A stretch of 64,000 nucleotides of DNA from Variovorax sp. V93 (lineage in GTDB: Bacteria; Pseudomonadota; Gammaproteobacteria; Burkholderiales; Burkholderiaceae_C): NCBI RefSeq assembly GCF_041154485.1, contig NZ_AP028670.1, positions 434,001-498,000 of the forward strand. Reading direction: 5' to 3'. The notes beneath the pieces were generated by a model, which searched no databases, was not told where the DNA came from, and saw only the letters and a list, made by a program, of their open reading frames with translations. The translations under genes were made by a program, and so were the position numbers. Numbering within the stretch: position 1 is the stretch's first letter; every line of letters begins with the position of its first letter. This document shows positions 15,342-24,093 of this stretch, one piece after another.

Positions 15342-16498
15342 GCGCTGCAAGCCCCGCCGCCCGCATGGGACGGCCAACGAAGACATCGCCGGCGCGCCGC
15401 TGGATTCCGGCGCGTGCGCTGTTCGGCGCGCTGGCCGGCGTGTCGCTGGTGGCAGGCATGGCGGGCGGGCTCTGGCGGCTCGGTGTCGCCGTGCCGGACC
15501 CGCATTCCTTCACCTGGACCGGCCAGGTGCTGCTGGTGCACGCCGCATTGATGGTCTGCGGCTTCCTGGGCACCGTCATCGGCATCGAGCGCGCCGTGGC
15601 CGTCAAGCATCGCTGGGCATTCGTGGCGCCGCTGGCGTCGGGCGCCGGTGCCCTGTGCCTGGCCTTCGGGCCGCAGGCCGCCGGCGCGTGGCTCTGCGTG
15701 GCGGCGGCGGTGTTCTTCCTGGCGGTCAACGCGTTGGTCGTGTGGCGCCAGCGCGCGGCGCACACGCTGCTGCTGGCGGTCGGCGCGGCCGCGTGGGTGG
15801 TGGGCAACCTTCTGTTCGCCGCCGGCCGCGACGGCAGCGCCGTCTTCCCGTGGTGGTTCGCCTTTCTGGTCATGACCATCGCGGCCGAACGGCTCGAGAT
15901 GACGCGGCTCATGCGCCGGCGCCCGGCCGCCAGCGTGACGCTGCATGCCGTGCTGGCGCTGCTGCTGGCAGGCGCCGCGTGCTCGGGCGCGGCCCCGCGC
16001 GCCGGCGGACTCGTCTACGGTGCGGCGCTTGCGCTGCTGGCCGCGTGGCTGGCGGTGTTCGACGTCGCGCGGCGCACGGTGTTCACGCACGGCATCAGCC
16101 GCTACATGGCGGTCTGCCTGCTGGGCGGCTATGCCTGGCTCGGGATCGCGGGCGTGGCGTGGGTCGCGACCGCGCTCGGATGGCCCGCGCGCGACGCCGC
16201 GCTGCACGCGCTGGGGCTGGGCTTCGTCATCAGCATGGTGATGGGGCACGCGCCCGTCGTGCTGCCGGCCATCGCGCGCATCAAGCTGCGCTTCGGCGCC
16301 TTCTTCTACCTGCCGCTGGCGGCGCTGCACCTGTCGCTTGTCGTGCGGCTCGCGCTGGGAAGCTTCGGCGATCCGCTGCGCGCCGCCGGGGCTTCGCTCA
16401 ACGCGGCCGCGATCGTCTTCTTTGCCGTCACCGTGGCCGGCGCGGCCGTCGCGTGGCGCATTCAACATGGCGCCGAGGGCGCCCGAAAGGCCAGATGA
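15335..16498 (+). CDS. Polytopic membrane protein, distantly NnrS-like
   Basis: 387 residues from ATG 15335, which overlaps the DUF59 stop by 7 bases (ATG 15365 is an alternative). About ten hydrophobic segments are seen. One segment, GLGFVISMVMGHAPVVLPAI, recalls the histidine-containing helix of NnrS, and the protein lies directly before nnrS in an ATGA overlap, so I infer a partner in NO or metal-haem handling. I do not recognise a named family with certainty. Early part: GTVIGIERAVAVKHRWAF. Confidence 0.75.
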   Translation: MVGAASPAARMGRPTKTSPARRWIPARALFGALAGVSLVAGMAGGLWRLGVAVPDPHSFTWTGQVLLVHAALMVCGFLGTVIGIERAVAVKHRWAFVAPLASGAGALCLAFGPQAAGAWLCVAAAVFFLAVNALVVWRQRAAHTLLLAVGAAAWVVGNLLFAAGRDGSAVFPWWFAFLVMTIAAERLEMTRLMRRRPAASVTLHAVLALLLAGAACSGAAPRAGGLVYGAALALLAAWLAVFDVARRTVFTHGISRYMAVCLLGGYAWLGIAGVAWVATALGWPARDAALHALGLGFVISMVMGHAPVVLPAIARIKLRFGAFFYLPLAALHLSLVVRLALGSFGDPLRAAGASLNAAAIVFFAVTVAGAAVAWRIQHGAEGARKAR

Positions 16499-17697
16499 TG
16501 GCAAGCTTCATTCCGCTCGAACCCGCACGACCCCCGTCGATCCAGCCTCCGGTCTTTGCGCTGTGGCAGCTCGGCTTCCGCCCCTTCTACCTGCTCGCCA
16601 GCGGCTTCGCGGCGCTGTCCATCGCGCTGTGGGCCATGCAGTTCGCCGGCTGGCTGCCGCGCGCCTACCTGCAGGGGCCGATGTGGCATGCGCACGAGAT
16701 GCTGTTCGGCTTCGCGCTGGCCGTGATCGTCGGATTCCTCTTCACCGCGGGCCGCAACTGGTCGGGCCAGCCCACGCCCACGGGGCTGCCGTTGGCGGCG
16801 CTGGCGGTGCTCTGGGTGGTGGGCCGGGTGCTCGTGCTCACGCCCTTCGCCTGGTCGGCCGCGGTGGCCAACGCGGCCTTTCCGCTGGCCTGCGCGCTGG
16901 CGCTGGCGCGCCCGCTGGTGGCCGCGCGCAACCGCCGCAACTACTTCTTCGTCGGCCTGCTGCTGTTGCTCGCGGGCGCCGCGCTCGCCTTTCACCTGTC
17001 GGCGCTCGGCGTGATCGAGGTGCCGGCGTGGCTGGGCATCCAGGTGGCGCTGGATGTGCTGCTGTTCATCATGGCCGTCATGGCGGGCCGGGTGGTGCCG
17101 ATGTTCACCAACAACGGCATTTCCGGCGCCGGTGCCACGCGGCACCCGCTGGCCGAGAAGATCGCGCTGGGCTCGGTGCTCGGTCTGCTGCTGGCCGACG
17201 CCGCGGGCCTGCCGCCGATCGCCATGGCCGCCATCGCGCTGCCCGCGGCGCTCGCGCACCTGGTGCGCTGGCTGCTGTGGCGGCCCTGGAAGGCTTCGGC
17301 CAACACGCTGGTGCTCGTGCTGCACGTGGCCTACGCGTGGATTCCGGTTCACCTCGCACTGCGGGCACTGGCGGTGCTGCACGGCGGGGTGCCGGCATCG
17401 CTCGCCACCCATGCGCTGACCGTGGGCGCCGCGGGCGGGCTCATCATCGGCATGATGGTCCGCACATCGCGCGGCCACACCGGCCGGGTGCTGCGCGCCG
17501 ACCAGGTCGACACCGCCTGCTTCGTGCTGGTCCTCCTCGCCGCGCTGGTCCGGGTGCTCGTGCCGCTGGCCGCACCGGCCCACACGGTCGCCGCGGTCCT
17601 TTGTTCCGCGGCGTTCTGGAGCCTGGGCTTCGGCCTGTTTGCCGTGCGCTACTGGCCCGTGCTGACCCGGGCCCGGGTGGACGGCAAGCCCGGCTGA
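16495..17697 (+). CDS. nnrS: NnrS family haem- and copper-containing membrane protein
   Basis: About 400 residues, starting at ATG 16495 (ATG 16498 is immediately next in frame). Twelve-helix membrane protein of the NnrS family, known from denitrifiers and Vibrio to lessen NO stress. Family blocks: WQLGFRPFYLLAS, MWHAHEMLFGFALAVIVGF, FTAGRNWSGQPTPTG, RVVPMFTNNGI and the closing GMMVRTSRGHTGR. Last gene of the nsrR-DUF59-membrane-nnrS series of overlapping genes. Confidence 0.93.
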   Translation: MMASFIPLEPARPPSIQPPVFALWQLGFRPFYLLASGFAALSIALWAMQFAGWLPRAYLQGPMWHAHEMLFGFALAVIVGFLFTAGRNWSGQPTPTGLPLAALAVLWVVGRVLVLTPFAWSAAVANAAFPLACALALARPLVAARNRRNYFFVGLLLLLAGAALAFHLSALGVIEVPAWLGIQVALDVLLFIMAVMAGRVVPMFTNNGISGAGATRHPLAEKIALGSVLGLLLADAAGLPPIAMAAIALPAALAHLVRWLLWRPWKASANTLVLVLHVAYAWIPVHLALRALAVLHGGVPASLATHALTVGAAGGLIIGMMVRTSRGHTGRVLRADQVDTACFVLVLLAALVRVLVPLAAPAHTVAAVLCSAAFWSLGFGLFAVRYWPVLTRARVDGKPG

Positions 17698-17718
17698 GCG
17701 CTCTCTCCACGCGGCCGC

Positions 17719-17732
17719 TTGATCCACCGCAA
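17719..17732 (+). promoter_or_regulatory. FNR/Dnr-type box for the DUF2892 gene
   Basis: TTGATCCACCGCAA, one perfect and one TTGCG-type half-site. CAGGAT at 17755-17760 begins 29.5 bases from the centre; predicted +1 about 17767, 28 bases before the ATG. Confidence 0.7.
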
Positions 17733-17794
17733 CGCGGCCCGCGTGCTCCAGATGCAGGATGCTCCATGTGGCGCTCCAGCAAAGGGACAACCGG

Positions 17795-17986
17795 ATGTCG
17801 AACAACCTTGGAATCCTCGACCGCACCCTGCGCATCGCGTCGGGCATGCTGTTGGTCGCGCTTGCCGCGCCCGGGACCATCGAGTCCTGGGGCTACGTGG
17901 GGGTGCTGGGGTTGTTGACAGGAGTGGTCGGCATCTGCCCGGTCTATTCGATCCTCGGCGTCGATACCTGTTGGCACGGCAGGTAG
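17795..17986 (+). CDS. DUF2892 small membrane protein
   Basis: 63 residues from ATG 17795 after an AAAGGGA ribosome site. Two hydrophobic helices (about residues 14-30 and 33-55) with ILDRTLRIASG, LLTGVVGICPVYS and a final DTC. The family resembles the membrane tail of the YgaP rhodanese and is often found in denitrification or sulfur loci. A close paralogue is at 59295. Function unknown; position behind an FNR box suggests low-oxygen expression. Confidence 0.88.
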   Translation: MSNNLGILDRTLRIASGMLLVALAAPGTIESWGYVGVLGLLTGVVGICPVYSILGVDTCWHGR

Positions 17987-18074
17987 GCGGATCGACTCGC
18001 CGCGGCTGATCGAGTTCATCGCATCGCCCTGCGACTGCGACCGATCCGAACGGCCGCACGGCAGGTGTTTCGCC

Positions 18075-18088
18075 TTGCGCCACGTCAA
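18075..18088 (+). promoter_or_regulatory. FNR/Dnr-type box for the L,D-transpeptidase gene
   Basis: TTGCGCCACGTCAA, a degenerate box. CAGACT at 18110-18115 begins 28.5 bases from its centre; predicted +1 about 18123, only 3 bases before the ATG at 18126. Confidence 0.55.
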
Positions 18089-18125
18089 GGCGGAAGGCGC
18101 GAAGCCCTGCAGACTCCGGCGCACG

Positions 18126-18959
18126 ATGTCTTCCATTCACCGTGCGTCTTTCATTGCAACCGTTGCCGTCGTCCTTGTCATGCTTTGCGCCGGCACCTCG
18201 ATCGCGGGCCGCGCTACCCCCTCCGACCTGGCCGGCGCCTTCCGCTCACAGGTGGATCATCGGCTCGAACCACCGCCCGACGAAGCCAGGCGCTATGGCG
18301 AGCTGGCGCTCGGCGCACTCGCGCAGGCCGGCGTCGCGCCCGTGCCGCAATACGTCGCACTCGTCGACCGGAGCCCGAACGTGCAAGCGATCTTCATCTA
18401 CTGGCTGGGCGACGGCGCCGCGCCGCTCCTCGTGGGCGCCACCGCGGCATCGACCGGGCGCGGCGGCGAGTTCGACCACTTCGAGACCCCGCTCGGCGTG
18501 TTCGAGTTCACGACCGACAACCCCGACTTCCGCGCCGAAGGCACCCGCAACGAACATGGCATCCGCGGCTACGGGACGAAGGGCATGCGTGTGTTCGATC
18601 TGGGATGGCAGCAGGCCCGGCGGTTGTGGGGCCGGGGCGGCGACGGCACGATGCGGTTGCAGATGCATGCCACCGACCCGGACCTGCTCGAGCCGCGGCT
18701 CGGCAGCGTGCAGTCGAAGGGCTGCATTCGCATCCCGGCCAGCCTGAATCGGCTGCTCGACCGCTTCGGCGTGCTCGATGCCGACTACCTCGCAGCTGCG
18801 GCACAAGGCATGCCGATGTGGGTGCTGCCGACGGACCAGACGCCGGTCGAAGGCGCGGGCCGCTACCTGATCGTCGTCGACTCCGGACGCGCCGAACGGC
18901 CCGCCTGGTCGCCGGCGCCCGGATCGCGCGGCGCGAGCACCCCGGCCGGCGGCAGGTGA
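18126..18959 (+). CDS. Exported YkuD-type L,D-transpeptidase-like protein
   Basis: 277 residues. A signal peptide is clear (residues 1-28, hydrophobic FIATVAVVLVMLCAGTSIA). YkuD domain: LVGATAASTG, TPLGVFEF, the histidine in LQMHATDP (about residue 181) and the nucleophile C200 in SKGCIRIP. Such enzymes make 3-3 cross-links or attach lipoproteins to peptidoglycan; this divergent member may instead trim or modify. No Shine-Dalgarno before the ATG. Converges with the AAA/APH kinase gene (24 bases apart). Confidence 0.87.
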   Translation: MSSIHRASFIATVAVVLVMLCAGTSIAGRATPSDLAGAFRSQVDHRLEPPPDEARRYGELALGALAQAGVAPVPQYVALVDRSPNVQAIFIYWLGDGAAPLLVGATAASTGRGGEFDHFETPLGVFEFTTDNPDFRAEGTRNEHGIRGYGTKGMRVFDLGWQQARRLWGRGGDGTMRLQMHATDPDLLEPRLGSVQSKGCIRIPASLNRLLDRFGVLDADYLAAAAQGMPMWVLPTDQTPVEGAGRYLIVVDSGRAERPAWSPAPGSRGASTPAGGR

Positions 18960-18983
18960 TCGCCGAAGCGGCATCGCCGCGCG

Positions 18984-20534
18984 TCAGGTCTGCGCACGCC
19001 AGCGCGCCTCGAGCGAGGCGATATCCACCGCGTCCTCGGTGAAGACCTCGATGGCCAGCGCGCGCTCGTCGGGCGCCAGCGGCTCGTGCGCCGCGAGCTG
19101 GCGCTCCAGCACCTCGAGGCCGGCCTCCGACGCATCCATGCCCAAGGCATTGCGTCCGGCCACGCGGCGGCGCAGCACGGCTTCGCCGGCCCGGCAGTCC
19201 AGGATCGCGAAAGGCAGGTCGAGTTCAGCCGCCAGCCCCTGGAAACTGCGCCGCTCCGCACCGCGCAGGAAGGCCGCATCCACGATCACCGGATAGCCCG
19301 CGAGCAGTGCATCGCGCGCGCAGGCCCGCAGCCGCTCGAAGGTCCGCCGGGTGGCCTCCGCACCGTAGATGGCCAGGCCCCGCTCGGCGGAGCGGGCGAG
19401 TGGATCGAGGCCGAACAGGCGCTTGCGCTCCACGTCCGAACGGATGCGCACCGCGCCCGCGGCGCACAGCAGCTGCGAGGCGATGGTCGACTTGCCGGAA
19501 CCCGAGAACCCGTGCGTGATCAGCAGGCGCGCGCGCCCCCGCGGGCTGTGCGCCAACTGCGCGGCGCAGGCCAGGTAGTCGGGCTTCGATGCGCCGGCCG
19601 GAGCCGGCGCGGCCTGCGGCCCCAGGCCCGCAGCCATGGCGCGCACCAGCGCCCGGTACACCTCGTAGAAGCCGAGCACCTGCAGGCCCGCATGGTCGCC
19701 GCTGTGCTGCAGCCACGCATCCAGGAAGCGGAACGCGAGATCGGGGCGGCCATGGGCCTTCAGGTCCATGGTGAGGAATGCGATGTCGCTCATCACGTCG
19801 ATCCGGCGCATCATGGGGTCGAACTCGATGCAATCGAAGGCAGTGAGTTCGCCGTCCACCAGGACGACATTGGCCATGTGCAGGTCGCCATGGCATTCGC
19901 GCACCGCGCCACCCTGCTGGCGCGCGATCCAGGCCATGTGCAGCGCCTGCGCCCGTTCGCGGATCCATGCGGCCAGGGTCGCGAGACGGCTGTCGCTGCG
20001 CTGCACGAGCAGCTGGTTCACGACATCGATGGCCGCACGCACGATGGCGTCCGGGGCGCCGAATGCGGACGGCGGCACGACGCGCTCGGCCGCGCCCTGC
20101 AGCGCCGCCAGCCGCCGCGCGAAGGCGTCGAGCGAGGCCGGCTCCAACCGGCCTGCGGTCAGCAGGTTGCGCAACAGGGACGACTCCGGAAAGCGCCGCA
20201 TGCGGACCACGTGGTCGATCGGCACGCCGCCGCCACCGAGCCGCGGTGCCTCGCGCGCGCCGCACACCGGCACCACATCCAGGTACAGCGACGGCGCGAA
20301 GCGCCGGTTGAGGCGCAGCTCTTCCTCGCAGAAATGCTTGCGCGCCGCGATGCTTGCGAAGTCGACGAAGGGAAAGCGCACCGGCTTCTTGAGCTTGTAG
20401 GCGAGCGTCGCCGTCAGCAGCACCCACGAGATGTGGGTCTCGACCAGCTCGACGCGCGCGCCGGTCTCCCGCTGCAACGATTCGCGCAGTGCCTGCACCA
20501 GTGTCGTGTCCATCTGTCTTTGTTCCCGGTTCAT
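18984..20534 (-). CDS. Fused APH-like kinase / AAA P-loop ATPase
   Basis: 516 residues. The N-terminal half resembles aminoglycoside phosphotransferase-type kinases: CHGDLHMANVVLVDGELTAFD (catalytic-loop HGDLH, then a DCIEFD metal site). The C-terminal part is a P-loop kinase: THGFSGSGKSTIASQLL (about residue 345), similar to zeta-toxin or gluconate-kinase folds. Such two-domain proteins are common in proteobacteria, with unknown substrates. ATG 20534 overlaps the P-type ATPase stop (ATGA); ATG 20513 with a GGGAA site is an alternative. Co-transcribed with the ATPase. A second copy begins at 63827. Confidence 0.85.
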   Translation of the reverse strand: MNREQRQMDTTLVQALRESLQRETGARVELVETHISWVLLTATLAYKLKKPVRFPFVDFASIAARKHFCEEELRLNRRFAPSLYLDVVPVCGAREAPRLGGGGVPIDHVVRMRRFPESSLLRNLLTAGRLEPASLDAFARRLAALQGAAERVVPPSAFGAPDAIVRAAIDVVNQLLVQRSDSRLATLAAWIRERAQALHMAWIARQQGGAVRECHGDLHMANVVLVDGELTAFDCIEFDPMMRRIDVMSDIAFLTMDLKAHGRPDLAFRFLDAWLQHSGDHAGLQVLGFYEVYRALVRAMAAGLGPQAAPAPAGASKPDYLACAAQLAHSPRGRARLLITHGFSGSGKSTIASQLLCAAGAVRIRSDVERKRLFGLDPLARSAERGLAIYGAEATRRTFERLRACARDALLAGYPVIVDAAFLRGAERRSFQGLAAELDLPFAILDCRAGEAVLRRRVAGRNALGMDASEAGLEVLERQLAAHEPLAPDERALAIEVFTEDAVDIASLEARWRAQT

Positions 20535-23026
20535 CGGCCCTGAGAGTGAACGAAAAGGCGCCACGCCGCCCAGCAGCCCGGCAGCGCCACCCACAGGGCC
20601 CAGTGCGGCGGCAGGGTTGCCAGGCCGAACCAGGCACCGATGCCCGGCACGCCGGTCAGCAGGACCCAGACCACGCAGACGCCCACCAGCAGCGCATGGA
20701 ACACCGCGTTGGCGTGCGTGCGTCCGAAGCCGGCGCCGCGGAACCACAGCAGCAGCAACAGGTTGCCGAGCACGATCGAGCCCAGGCTCGCCAGGCGCAG
20801 CAGCTCCGGCGAAGCGCCGCGCTCGCGGCACGCCCATTGCACCAGCGCCACGCCGGCAAACGCAAGCCCGCCGAGCGCCAGCGCGCGCGCGGCCGAGGCG
20901 AGCGAGAACAGCGTGTCCTCCTTGCGACGCGGCGGCACGTCCATGCTGTCGTCCGGCGCGGGCTCGGCTTCGAACACCAGGGAGCAGGCGGGGTCGATCA
21001 ACAGCTCGAGCAGCACCACGTGCAGCGGCAGCAGCAGCACCGGCCCGCCCAGCACGACCGGGATCAGCGCCACGCCGACAATGGGCACGTGCACCGCGAA
21101 CAGGTAGCCCAGGGCCTTGCGCAGGTTGGTGAAGATGCGCCGGCCGGCGCGCACGGCGTCGACCAGCGAGGCGAAGTTGTCGTCCGTCAGCACCAGCGAG
21201 GCGGCCTCGCGCGCGACGTCCGTGCCGCGCTGGCCCATCGCGACGCCGATGTCGGCCGCCTTGAGCGCGGGCGCGTCGTTGACGCCGTCCCCCGTCATCG
21301 CGACGACCTCGCCGCACTGCTGCAGGGCCCGCACGATGCGCAGCTTCTGCGCCGGGTCGACCCGCGCGAACACCTGCACCCCGCGCACGCAGGCCTGCAG
21401 CGCGTCATCGTCCATGCCGGCGAGCGCCGCGCCGGTCATCACGTGCGCCGCGCCGCCATCGACCAGGCCGGCCTGCCGCGCGATCGACCGGGCCGTGAGG
21501 GAGGCATCGCCGGTGATCATCACCACGCGCACCCCGGCGCGCCGGCATGCCTGCACGGCGCCGGGCACTTCGTCGCGCAAGGGATCCATGAAGCCGAGCA
21601 GGCCCAGCGGCGCGAGCCGAAGGCCCTCGGGCAGCGCGGCGTCGTCGCCGGCCGCAGGAGCGTGGCCCTCGGCCACCGCGAGCACGCGCAGTCCGGCGGC
21701 GCTCCAGCGGTCGGCCGCCTCGCGCAGCCGCTGCGCGAGCGCCGCATCGGCGCCGCAAAGCCCGAGCACGGCTTCCGCCGCGCCCTTGACCGCCACCGCC
21801 TGGCCGGGCACCCCGGACGCGTGCCACCAATGCACCACGTAGGGCGAGCCCTCGCGGATCCCCCGGCGAACACCGGGCGTCCAGGCCGGATCCGGCCGCA
21901 GGCCTGCGGCCTCGGCGGCCGCGCGCACGGCCCGGTCCATCGGTTCGACGCCGTCCGCGTTGCTGGCACGGACCGCGGCCTGCAGCAGCCGATGAAAGCG
22001 CTGCGCCGCAGGCTCGCCCGCGTCGTGCAACGCGCATTCGCCGGCACCGTCGTGCAGGGCCGAGAGCGCCATGCGGTTGCGTGTCAGCGTGCCGGTCTTG
22101 TCCACGCACAGCACGGTGATGGTGCCGAGGGCCTCGATGGCCTGGGGCTGGCGAGTCAGCACATTCGACTTGGCGAGGCGCCAGGCGCCGAGCGCCAGCA
22201 TCACGCTCCAGACGACGGCGAACTCCTCGGGGATCAGCGCCATCGCCAGCGTCAGGCCGACCAGCAGGCCCTGGGTCCACGAGCCCTCCCGCAGCGCGAA
22301 CACCGCGGCCGCGGCCAGGCAGGTGAGGGCCGCGAGCCAGGCCACCCGGCGCACCAGTTGCTGCAGTTCCGCCTGCAGCCGGCTGGCGCGCGGTGCGAGC
22401 TGCGCGATGGACCGGTGGATGGCGCCCAGCGCGGTGTGGGCGCCCGTGCCCGTCACCTCGGCCACGCCGTCGCCGCGCACCACCAGGCTGCCCGCGAGGA
22501 GCGCGTCCGCCCGGCCCTCGCCGCCGCCGACACCGCCGCCGGGATGCTTGCCGAGCGGCATCGACTCGCCCGTGAGCAAGGACTCATCGACCTGCAGCCC
22601 GACGGCCTCGATCACGCGCGCATCGGCGGACAGGCGGTCGCCTTCGTTCACCAGCAGACAGTCGCCGCGCACCAGCTCGCGGCTCGCGATCCGAACGGGG
22701 CGTCCCTGCCGCACGACGGTGCAGCGCGGGCTGGACAAGTCCTTCAGCGTTTCCAGGACCCGCTCGGTGCGCTGCTCCTGGTAGATCGACAGTCCGCCCA
22801 CCAGCAGCACCGACACCGCGAGCATGCCGGCTTCGCCCAGGTCGCCGAGCACGGCATAGAGCGCCGCGGCGGCCAGCAGCAGCACGAACATGGGCTGCGT
22901 CAAGGCACCCCAGGCGATGCGCAGCAAGCCCTTGCGGGAAACGGAGGGCAGGACGTTCGGGCCGTCGCGGCGCAGGCGCTGCGCGGCTTCGGCATCGGTC
23001 AGGCCCTGGAGCGGCTTGTCGCGCAC
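20531..23026 (-). CDS. P2-type cation-transporting ATPase
   Basis: 831 residues from GTG 23026, chosen because GAAGGA lies just upstream and the FNR promoter predicts +1 at about 23048; an in-frame GTG at 23065 lies upstream of that +1. N-terminal cation-ATPase domain (LTDAEAAQRLRRDGPN), TGES loop (DESLLTGES), transmembrane IPEEF in helix 4 as in Ca2+/PMR1-like pumps, phosphorylation site D309 in VDKTGTLT, and hinge TGDGVNDAPALK. No heavy-metal domain and no CPC, so Ca2+ or Mn2+ is more likely than copper. Ion cannot be fixed from sequence. Confidence 0.92.
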   Translation of the reverse strand: MRDKPLQGLTDAEAAQRLRRDGPNVLPSVSRKGLLRIAWGALTQPMFVLLLAAAALYAVLGDLGEAGMLAVSVLLVGGLSIYQEQRTERVLETLKDLSSPRCTVVRQGRPVRIASRELVRGDCLLVNEGDRLSADARVIEAVGLQVDESLLTGESMPLGKHPGGGVGGGEGRADALLAGSLVVRGDGVAEVTGTGAHTALGAIHRSIAQLAPRASRLQAELQQLVRRVAWLAALTCLAAAAVFALREGSWTQGLLVGLTLAMALIPEEFAVVWSVMLALGAWRLAKSNVLTRQPQAIEALGTITVLCVDKTGTLTRNRMALSALHDGAGECALHDAGEPAAQRFHRLLQAAVRASNADGVEPMDRAVRAAAEAAGLRPDPAWTPGVRRGIREGSPYVVHWWHASGVPGQAVAVKGAAEAVLGLCGADAALAQRLREAADRWSAAGLRVLAVAEGHAPAAGDDAALPEGLRLAPLGLLGFMDPLRDEVPGAVQACRRAGVRVVMITGDASLTARSIARQAGLVDGGAAHVMTGAALAGMDDDALQACVRGVQVFARVDPAQKLRIVRALQQCGEVVAMTGDGVNDAPALKAADIGVAMGQRGTDVAREAASLVLTDDNFASLVDAVRAGRRIFTNLRKALGYLFAVHVPIVGVALIPVVLGGPVLLLPLHVVLLELLIDPACSLVFEAEPAPDDSMDVPPRRKEDTLFSLASAARALALGGLAFAGVALVQWACRERGASPELLRLASLGSIVLGNLLLLLWFRGAGFGRTHANAVFHALLVGVCVVWVLLTGVPGIGAWFGLATLPPHWALWVALPGCWAAWRLFVHSQGR

Positions 23027-23082
23027 GGACGTTTTCCTTCGGTTGCTTGGGGCCGAGCTTGGCACGGGACACCGCGACGGCC

Positions 23083-23096
23083 TTGACCTGAGTCAA
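23083..23096 (-). promoter_or_regulatory. FNR/Dnr-type box for the P2 ATPase operon
   Basis: TTGACCTGAGTCAA. On the minus strand an AAGCTC -10-like hexamer lies at the usual distance; predicted +1 about 23048, 22 bases before GTG 23026. Confidence 0.75.
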
Positions 23097-23151
23097 GGCA
23101 GGGCCGACACGCCCCAGGCTGCGCAGCCGGGCCCCGGCGCCCGCGGCCGCC

Positions 23152-23994
23152 TCAATGCGCCATCAGGACCGGCACGGTCATCTGCGCGAGGATCTGCCGC
23201 GTGACGCCGCCCAGCACCCGTTCGCGAAACCGCGAATGGCCATAGCCGCCCATTACGAGCAGGTCGGCACCGAGGTCGGAGATGCGCGACAGCAGCGCAT
23301 CCGCGATGTCGATCTCGGTCACCTCCCGCTCCGCCCTCGCCTGGATGCCGTGCCGCAGCAGGAACTGGATCATCTCCGGCATGAGGAGCCGCTGTTCGTC
23401 GTCCTCCTCGTCCGGATGCCGATACGAGACCAGCGTCACGCGCGATGCGCGCCGCAGCGCCGGCAGGGCCGCGTGGATGGCGATCGCGGCCTCGCGCGAA
23501 CCGTCCCAGGTGACCACGGCGTTCTTCGCGGGGGCGCTGAAGTTTCCGGCGCAAGGCACGATCAGCAGCGGGCGCCCGGCTTCCATCAGCACCTGCTGCA
23601 CCAGGCCGTGCACGGTGGTGTCCTTCGCATCCGATTCGTCGTCCTGGCCGAGCACCACGAGATCGCTCGCGCGGCCGTGCCGGATCACCGCGTCGACCGT
23701 CGTCCCATCGACGAGGCGAACCTCGTACGACAGCTGGCCCGATGCATGGATGTCTTCCCTGAATTCCCGGCTGATGGCCTCGGCGCGCAGCCGCAGGTGG
23801 CTGGCCGCATCGGCGATGTAGTCGGTCATGCCGGTGGCAATGGCATCGATCGGAATCACGCCGTCGTACAGGCCCGTGGGCACCAGCCCAACCAGGTGGC
23901 TTTCATGGGACCTGGCCCACTGCGCCGCCAGCGCGGCGCGCGCCGGGCTGCGGTCGGAGCGGTCCAGGTGAACGAGGATGGTTCTGAAGTTCAT
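23152..23994 (-). CDS. Tandem-domain universal stress protein
   Basis: 280 residues, two Usp domains. The first starts MNFRTILVHLDRSD; the second ends with LLVMGGYGHSRFRERVLGG and PVLMAH. The GGYGHSR form is like the ATP-binding loop of MJ0577 but lacks the final Ser/Thr. USPs of this kind are known to be induced by Anr/FNR under oxygen limitation in Pseudomonas and Burkholderia. Nearly the same architecture and N-terminus as the protein at 61967, so they are paralogues. Transcribed from its own FNR box at 24079. Confidence 0.92.
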   Translation of the reverse strand: MNFRTILVHLDRSDRSPARAALAAQWARSHESHLVGLVPTGLYDGVIPIDAIATGMTDYIADAASHLRLRAEAISREFREDIHASGQLSYEVRLVDGTTVDAVIRHGRASDLVVLGQDDESDAKDTTVHGLVQQVLMEAGRPLLIVPCAGNFSAPAKNAVVTWDGSREAAIAIHAALPALRRASRVTLVSYRHPDEEDDEQRLLMPEMIQFLLRHGIQARAEREVTEIDIADALLSRISDLGADLLVMGGYGHSRFRERVLGGVTRQILAQMTVPVLMAH

Positions 23995-24078
23995 GGGGCA
24001 GCCTGCTCGGTGATGCGCGGCGCCCGGCGCGGGATGTGGGCGGTGTGCGAATCTTCGGGCGCGTGCCGCGCGGGCACC

Positions 24079-24092
24079 TTGATGCCGATCAA
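24079..24092 (-). promoter_or_regulatory. FNR/Dnr-type box for USP 23152
   Basis: TTGATGCCGATCAA, both half-sites perfect. GAAGAT on the minus strand (24056 to 24051) begins 29.5 bases from the centre; predicted +1 about 24044. Confidence 0.85.
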
Positions 24093-24093
24093 G

